NCBI RefSeq assembly: GCF_035989305.1 | Contig: NZ_CP108514.1 | Location: 9,714,501-9,778,500 of the forward strand | Length of the DNA: 64,000 nt | Source of the DNA: Streptomyces sp. NBC_01233 | GTDB lineage: Bacteria > Actinomycetota > Actinomycetes > Streptomycetales > Streptomycetaceae | Direction of reading: 5' to 3' | Shown: one piece after another, positions 59,317-64,000 of the stretch | How positions within the stretch are numbered: the stretch's first letter is position 1 | Layout of the letters: each line of letters opens with the position of its first letter | Notes under the pieces: generated by a model | The model's database searches: none | What the model saw: the letters and a program-made list of their open reading frames with translations, nothing else | Told to the model about the DNA's origin: nothing | Program-made: the position numbers and the translations under genes

Positions 59317-60615
59317 TCATTCGTCCACGTCGAGCAGCCCGGCCGGCATCTCGAACGGCGCGTCCGGCTTCGGCGGGCCGATCGGCTCCGCGTCCAGTAC
59401 GACCAGCGCCTGCGCCGCGTCCAGCCGCTCCAGGCAGGTCTGTGCGTCATCGGCCTCGCACACCACGAAGGAGTGGCGTGCCAGGTAGCCGCCCGGGGGC
59501 AGCCGCAGGGTGGTCCCCGGCTCGGCCATCGGCGCGGCCGTGACCAGGCCGGGCGCCTCGGCCGGCACCGTGACCGAGCGCAGCACGCAGTCCCGCTCCG
59601 GACAGCCGAACCGGATGCCGGCCACCGCCCGCCGCGTGGGCCGGGTGTCGGGCCGCCGGCCGGTGGCCACGTCGAACAGCACCTCACCGGGCTCGATGCC
59701 GGTGGCCGTCCTCCCGAGGAAGGGGATCAGGTCCCCGCCGAGGCGGCCGTTGACCTCGATGACGAGCGGCCCGTGCGGGGTCAGCCGCAGCTCGCTGTGG
59801 GTGATGCCGTCCTCGATGCCGAGCGCCCGGTGGGCCCGGGCCAGCGTGCCCATCAGCTCGGGGTCCGCCAGCAGCGGGTCGGCCGCGTCGACCAGGTGGC
59901 CGACCTCCTCGAAGTACGGCTGGTCGCTGCTGTGCTTGCGGGCCACGAACATCGGGAGGTACTCGCCCTTGTGCACGGCCCCGTCGACGCTGATCTCCGG
60001 GCCGGGGGCGTACCCCTCGACGAGGGCGCTCGCACGGTAGGGCCCCGGATCGACCTCGCTCGCGGACAGGGCGATCCGGAACGCAGCCTCCACCCCGGCC
60101 GCGTCGGCCGCGAACACGACACCGATGCTCGCGCCCATGGCCCGCGGCTTGACCACCACCGGATAGCCGATCCGCGCGGCCGCCGCCCGGGCCTGTTCGA
60201 CGGTGGTGGTCAGCTCGAATCCCGGCTGGTACAGGCCCGCCGCGGTGAGCTCGGCCCTGGTGCGCTCCTTGTCCCGGCACCCGCGTACGCCGGGCGCGGA
60301 CAGTCCCGGCACCCCGAACTCGGCGGCGAGCAGGCCCGCGTCCAGGACCAGCGGCTCGTCCCAGCACATCAGGCCGGTGATGCGGCGCCGTGCGGCCACC
60401 TCGCGGGCGGCCGCGCCCATCGCCTCGGAATCGAAGACGTTGGCGACGATGACCTCGTCGAAGTAGTCGCGCTGCCAGGTGGGTCTGAGGTTGTTGAGCA
60501 GCACCATGTCCAGGCCCGCCGCGCGGGCGCGGCGGCGGATCGGCGCGATGAGGTACTCCCGGTACACCTTCAGCCCGCTGCCGACGACCAGCAGGGTGCC
60601 CTCGCCGGTCCCCAT
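59317..60615 (-). CDS. ATP-grasp carboxylate-amine ligase (1)
   Basis: This is a 432-residue ATP-grasp enzyme. The preATP domain starts VVGSGLKVYREYL. The ATP-grasp core includes IGYPVVVKPRAMGASIGVVF (lysine and glycine-rich loop), VEGYAPGPEISVDG, and the metal site LVIEVNGRLGGDLIPFLG. A C-terminal extension of about 100 residues follows. Such ligases form an amide through an acyl-phosphate and are common dipeptide-forming enzymes. Its ATG 60615 shares one base with the stop of the N-hydroxylase gene (TGATG). Confidence 0.88.
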   Translation of the reverse strand: MGTGEGTLLVVGSGLKVYREYLIAPIRRRARAAGLDMVLLNNLRPTWQRDYFDEVIVANVFDSEAMGAAAREVAARRRITGLMCWDEPLVLDAGLLAAEFGVPGLSAPGVRGCRDKERTRAELTAAGLYQPGFELTTTVEQARAAAARIGYPVVVKPRAMGASIGVVFAADAAGVEAAFRIALSASEVDPGPYRASALVEGYAPGPEISVDGAVHKGEYLPMFVARKHSSDQPYFEEVGHLVDAADPLLADPELMGTLARAHRALGIEDGITHSELRLTPHGPLVIEVNGRLGGDLIPFLGRTATGIEPGEVLFDVATGRRPDTRPTRRAVAGIRFGCPERDCVLRSVTVPAEAPGLVTAAPMAEPGTTLRLPPGGYLARHSFVVCEADDAQTCLERLDAAQALVVLDAEPIGPPKPDAPFEMPAGLLDVDE

Positions 60616-61898
60616 CAGGCGCTCCTGGGTTCGGTGACGGTTTCGCGGCGGGCGAGGAGGTCGGTGAGGATGTCGTGGGAGCGGTGGGCGAGGACGCTGA
60701 TGAGGGAGTCGGCGATGCCGTGGGTCTCCTCGTTGACGCCTTGGAGGTAGACGGCGCCCCAGGCGGATTCGCCGAGGTCGACGCGGTAGCTGCGGCTCAC
60801 GGTGACCTCGTCGAGCCCGACCCGCGCCGCGAGGTCCCGTACGAGCGCCGGCTTGCGCGCGTCGAAACCGGTGCCCAGCACCACCAGGTCGCACCTGAGC
60901 GGCTCGATCTTGCCGCTCAGCCGGTCCCGCAGATCGAGTACGACCTCCCCTCCCTCGGTCCGCGCCCCCACGACCTCCGTCATCGCCCGGACCTCGGAGC
61001 GCTGCGGGCCCACCGCCCTCTGGCGGTAGAGCATCGTGTAGAGCTCGTCGAGGAACGGCGGCGCCAGCCCCGCGTAGTTGGTGAACCGCATTTCGTCCAG
61101 GAGCTGCGCGCGCACCTCCGGCGGACTGTCGTAGAACTCGTCGACGAAGGACGGGAAGAACAGCTCGTTGACGAATTTGCTGGTCTGGTAGTTCTGCAGA
61201 CCGATCGAGCGGACCACCATGGTGATCCGGCTGGACGGCAGGTTCTCGTGCAGAGCGAAGAACATCTCCGCGGCGCTCTGCGCTCCGCCCACGACCACGG
61301 CGCGAACGGGTTCGTCCTTCGGAATCCGTGCGATCCGCGTCCGGTACTGGGCACTGTGGATGAGCCGGTCCCCGGGGAGCGCGGCGAAGACGTCCGGCAC
61401 CCGCGGATCGCGTCCGCCGCCGACCACCAGGTCGCGGCAGCGGATGGTGTCCCCGTCGGTGAGCCGCACCTGCCAGCCCGATACCGATCCGTCCGCCTCG
61501 CACACCGGGTCGACTTGGGCGGCGCGGGCGTCGTAGCGGATCTGTACGCGTTCCAGGGAGGCGGCGACCCACTGGAGGTAGTCCGAGAACTCCCACCGGA
61601 AGGGGTGGAAGGTCCCCAGGTTCACGAACTCGTCGAGTCTGCCCTGGGAATGGAGGAATCTGAGGAAGGTGAACCTGCTGCTGGGATTCCGCAGCGTCAC
61701 CAGGTCCTTGAGGAAGGACACCTGGCTGCGCGCCCACGGCATCAGCAGATCGCGCTGCCATTTGATGTCGGGACTCTGCTCCAGCAGCAGGGTCCCGTCG
61801 GCCAGTTCGGCCGAGCCCGACTCCTCGATGGCCACCGCGAGCGCCAGATTCGCCGGCCCCGCACCGATCGCCAGAACACCGACTTCCCGGTCAGTCAC
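60615..61898 (-). CDS. Ornithine/lysine N-hydroxylase-family flavin monooxygenase
   Basis: This 427-residue class B monooxygenase of the IucD/PvdA/SidA family hydroxylates side-chain or other amines with FAD and NADPH. The FAD motif is GAGPAN (residues 12-17). The conserved stretch SQVSFLKDLVTLRNPSSRFT and FRWEFSDYLQW is typical of amino-acid N-hydroxylases. The NADPH site is VVVGGAQSAAEM, and the C-terminal motifs are VVLGTGFDARKP and HGIADSLISVL. GTG 61898 overlaps the preceding ATP-grasp stop (GTGA). Which amine is used cannot be told. Confidence 0.9.
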   Translation of the reverse strand: MTDREVGVLAIGAGPANLALAVAIEESGSAELADGTLLLEQSPDIKWQRDLLMPWARSQVSFLKDLVTLRNPSSRFTFLRFLHSQGRLDEFVNLGTFHPFRWEFSDYLQWVAASLERVQIRYDARAAQVDPVCEADGSVSGWQVRLTDGDTIRCRDLVVGGGRDPRVPDVFAALPGDRLIHSAQYRTRIARIPKDEPVRAVVVGGAQSAAEMFFALHENLPSSRITMVVRSIGLQNYQTSKFVNELFFPSFVDEFYDSPPEVRAQLLDEMRFTNYAGLAPPFLDELYTMLYRQRAVGPQRSEVRAMTEVVGARTEGGEVVLDLRDRLSGKIEPLRCDLVVLGTGFDARKPALVRDLAARVGLDEVTVSRSYRVDLGESAWGAVYLQGVNEETHGIADSLISVLAHRSHDILTDLLARRETVTEPRSA

Positions 61899-63166
61899 TC
61901 TTCCCCCTCGATGTCGATTCGGACCATGCCGGCGGCCGTCTCGGCCCGCCGGAGCGCCTCGGCCGAGCTGTCCGCGGCGGCCATGACGATGCCCGCGCGG
62001 TCCCAGGAGTGGTGCAGCCCCGTGAACCGGTGGCCCGGCCCGACGGTGACCGCGGCCAGGAACACGCCGTCGGCCTGCCGGGCCGCCTCGACGCCGTGCA
62101 CGGCGGCCACCCGGCCCGGCCCGGCCGAGAGGAACCGGACGGCGGCGCCGCCCTTCGCCCGCCGGGGCAGTTCGTCCGGCGGCTCCTCGCCCTTGAGCAC
62201 CGCGTAGTAGCTGCGCAGGAGTTCCACCGGATAGGCCAGCTGGATGGTGTCGAGGATGCCGCCGCCGGGCAGCCGGCCCGCGCATTCCACGAGGTACGGG
62301 ACGCCGTCCGGGACGATCCATTCGCAGTGGACGATCCCGTCGCGGAAGCCGACGGCTTCGACCAGCCGGGCCGTCTGCCCACCGAGCAGGTCCGCGAGCT
62401 GCTGCGGGATGTCGGCCGGCACGGTGTGGGCCATCTCCACCGGGTGGGCTCCGGGGAACAGCTGTTTGCCCGTGACGTTGACGAAGAGCGCGCCGCCGTC
62501 CCGTACGAGCATCTCGACGCTGTACTCGGGCCCCTCGACGTACTGTTCGGCCAGCATGGAGAGCTCCATGGGCCGGTCCGGCACGAAGACGCCCTCGTCC
62601 TGGACGAGACAGTCCGCCCAGGCTCCCTCGACCTCGGCCGGGTCGTGGATCACCCGGGTGCCGACCGATGCCTGACGGTTCGCCGGCTTGAGCACGACCG
62701 GGCCCGGCCGGCCGCGCAGGAAGGCCAGGACATCGGCCGGGTCCCGTACGGGGACACTGGCCGGGTTGGCGATGCCGGCGGCGGCGCTGACCCGCCGCAG
62801 CAACGCCTTGTCGCGCAGGATCTGCGCGGCGCCGAGACCGGCGCCGGGCAGGCCGTAGCGCTCCGCGAGCCGGGCGGCGAACGGCGTCGCGTACTCGATG
62901 GCGGGCACGACCGCCGCGGGGGCCAGTCCGGGGTGGGCGTTGAAGAACTCGTCGGCCTTTCCCGCGAGGTGGTACTCCCACTCGATCAGGCCGCGGACGA
63001 AGGCCACCCCGTCGATCTGGTCGCGTACCCCCCGCTTGCGGACGACGTCGGGCTCCTCGACGTAGACGACCGAGCCGTCCCCCTGGAACTCCCCGATGGC
63101 GGCCATCGTCACGCCGACGAAGCCGACGACCAGGACCGGCCCGTCCGTGGCGGGCCGCGCCTTCAC
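61895..63166 (-). CDS. ATP-grasp carboxylate-amine ligase (2)
   Basis: This 423-residue ATP-grasp enzyme is distinct from the downstream one. It has PVVLKPANRQASVGTRVI (ATP lysine), LAEQYVEGPEYSVEMLVRDG, and the metal site YLVECAGRLPGGGILDTI. The C-terminal domain (about 320-420) is of the kind found in amino-acid ligases. GTG 63166 overlaps the MFS gene stop (GTGA), and GGAGGTG lies about 5 nt upstream. Two ligases suggest a tripeptide or two separate couplings. Confidence 0.88.
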   Translation of the reverse strand: MKARPATDGPVLVVGFVGVTMAAIGEFQGDGSVVYVEEPDVVRKRGVRDQIDGVAFVRGLIEWEYHLAGKADEFFNAHPGLAPAAVVPAIEYATPFAARLAERYGLPGAGLGAAQILRDKALLRRVSAAAGIANPASVPVRDPADVLAFLRGRPGPVVLKPANRQASVGTRVIHDPAEVEGAWADCLVQDEGVFVPDRPMELSMLAEQYVEGPEYSVEMLVRDGGALFVNVTGKQLFPGAHPVEMAHTVPADIPQQLADLLGGQTARLVEAVGFRDGIVHCEWIVPDGVPYLVECAGRLPGGGILDTIQLAYPVELLRSYYAVLKGEEPPDELPRRAKGGAAVRFLSAGPGRVAAVHGVEAARQADGVFLAAVTVGPGHRFTGLHHSWDRAGIVMAAADSSAEALRRAETAAGMVRIDIEGEE

Positions 63167-64000
63167 GAGGCACCTCCGACGACTTCGGGCCTGCCCTCGT
63201 CCGCGTTCGCCTCCGGGTCCTCGGCGGGGGCCGGTTCGGGCGGTTGGCGTACGCCCGCCAGGGCGAGCAGCCCGGCGACGGCGGTCACGATGCCGCACAG
63301 CAGCCAGAAGCCGCTGCCGAGCGCGGTCCATGCGTAGACGCCGAACAGCGGGGCGACGGCGCCGGCCGCGCCGCCGACCGCCTGCATCGTGCCGATGTAG
63401 CGGGCCTTCACCGACGACGGGAACGTCGCCGGGTGTGCGAACATGCTCGGCGCGGCGATCATGATTCCGGACACCACCAGCACCGCGCCCGCGATCGTGA
63501 ACGCCCCGGACCGCGAGGACAGTCCGTAGACCGCGAGCCCGAGCGCCTCCACCAGGTGGCCGGTGATGACCCTGACGTGCTTGGGCAGTCTGCTGAGGTA
63601 AGCGGTGATCTTGAGCTCGCACGTGATCAGCACCACGGACGACACCGTGAGCACCGTGCTGTAGAAGCTGGTCGGGTAGTCGTCGGCGACCAGCTCCAGC
63701 GGCAGTGCGATGTGGCCCTGGGCGTAGGTGAGCGAGCCGAGCAGAACGGCGGCCAGATAGTAGAGGTACTTGCGGTCGCGCAGCATCGCCGCGTACCCCG
63801 AGCCGGTGCGCCGGGCCTCTTCGGCGCCGGCGCCCTTGCCGTCGGCCCCGGCGGAGGCCGCGCCGGCCGGTGCGGTTCCGCCCTCGGACGCGCCTTCCTC
63901 GTCGGCCCCGTCCTGCGCGGTCTGCTTCGGGAGCAGAGCGAAGGCCAGCAGCGCGTAGACCAGCGCGGTCCCGCCGTCGATCCAGAACAGCAGGTCCCAG
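63163..64000 (-). CDS. MFS transporter, C-terminal part (5' end outside window)
   Basis: About 279 residues of a major-facilitator exporter are visible, open to the window edge at 64000. A helix near the edge (LLFWIDGGTALVYALLAFAL) precedes a long glycine/alanine/glutamate-rich central loop (QDGADEEG to ARRTGSG), then roughly six C-terminal helices beginning KYLYYLAAVLLGSLTYAQG. A shorter frame starting at 63786 is only the C-terminal half. It is the first visible gene of the operon and overlaps the ATP-grasp GTG. It probably exports the product and may give self-resistance. Confidence 0.85.
   Translation of the reverse strand, partial: WDLLFWIDGGTALVYALLAFALLPKQTAQDGADEEGASEGGTAPAGAASAGADGKGAGAEEARRTGSGYAAMLRDRKYLYYLAAVLLGSLTYAQGHIALPLELVADDYPTSFYSTVLTVSSVVLITCELKITAYLSRLPKHVRVITGHLVEALGLAVYGLSSRSGAFTIAGAVLVVSGIMIAAPSMFAHPATFPSSVKARYIGTMQAVGGAAGAVAPLFGVYAWTALGSGFWLLCGIVTAVAGLLALAGVRQPPEPAPAEDPEANADEGRPEVVGGAS

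Noticed and set aside
1..64000. CRISPR array, tRNA or rRNA genes, integrase or attachment sites
   Set aside because: I found no regularly spaced repeats with spacers, no cloverleaf I could support, and no integrase gene.

Overview
The window is high-GC actinobacterial DNA, almost certainly from a Streptomyces chromosome. The reasons are dense GC-rich codon use with many GTG and TTG starts, 2-methylisoborneol genes, a SARP-type regulator, a SpoIIE-type phosphatase with an anti-sigma-like kinase domain, a rare TTA (bldA) codon in a pathway regulator, and several natural-product genes. Much of it reads like an accessory or chromosome-arm region. Intact operons alternate with at least nine truncated, frameshifted or interrupted genes.

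Layout. 1-1658: the 3' part of a 2-methylisoborneol synthase and its geranyl diphosphate C-methyltransferase. 1787-5740: an alkyl-DHAP-synthase-like flavoenzyme divergent from a TetR regulator, a MarR regulator divergent from a short-chain dehydrogenase, and a 33-residue membrane peptide. 5747-7979: a barstar-domain protein and a secreted NPP1-type protein. 8004-11786: a CUT2-type ABC importer. 11905-15826: a GAF/SpoIIE/HATPase regulator and a cyclase-family hydrolase. 15945-21233: an MMPL transporter plus DUF2993 lipid-binding protein, and an OmpR-type two-component system. The promoters of these two operons carry the same 21-bp site. 21251-27941: a decayed stretch holding TetR and aldehyde dehydrogenase halves, a frameshifted PNPOx/methyltransferase hybrid and a frameshifted XRE regulator. 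Intact polX, chloramphenicol phosphotransferase and quinone reductase genes lie among them. 28084-30280: a SARP gene split by an IS256-family element with an 8-bp target duplication. 30314-34544: small secreted proteins, Nudix hydrolases, a hydroxyacid dehydrogenase and a permease remnant. 34698-40420: an MMPL exporter, a secreted pyroglutamyl-peptidase-like protein and an MscS channel, with gene-poor gaps. 41545-46510: a VOC protein, then the apparent second half of a lactazole-like azole/thiopeptide cluster (5'-truncated partner protein, YcaO cyclodehydratase, elimination/dehydrogenase fusion). I see no precursor, glutamylation enzyme or pyridine synthase. 46826-51023: sbcD-sbcC. 51099-51737: an internally deleted polysaccharide lyase.

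51853-64000 is the most interesting part. On the minus strand a tightly coupled operon runs MFS exporter (cut by the window edge), ATP-grasp ligase, amine N-hydroxylase, second ATP-grasp ligase, two tandem acyl-CoA-dehydrogenase-fold flavoenzymes, a B12-type radical SAM enzyme, and possibly a 41-codon ORF coupled to its stop. A LuxR-type regulator with a TTA codon and a 39-bp hairpin follow, then a translationally coupled cupin / small conserved protein / BBE-type oxidase operon. I infer a pathway that ligates amino acids, one N-hydroxylated, with radical methylation and flavin oxidations. I do not recognise the product.
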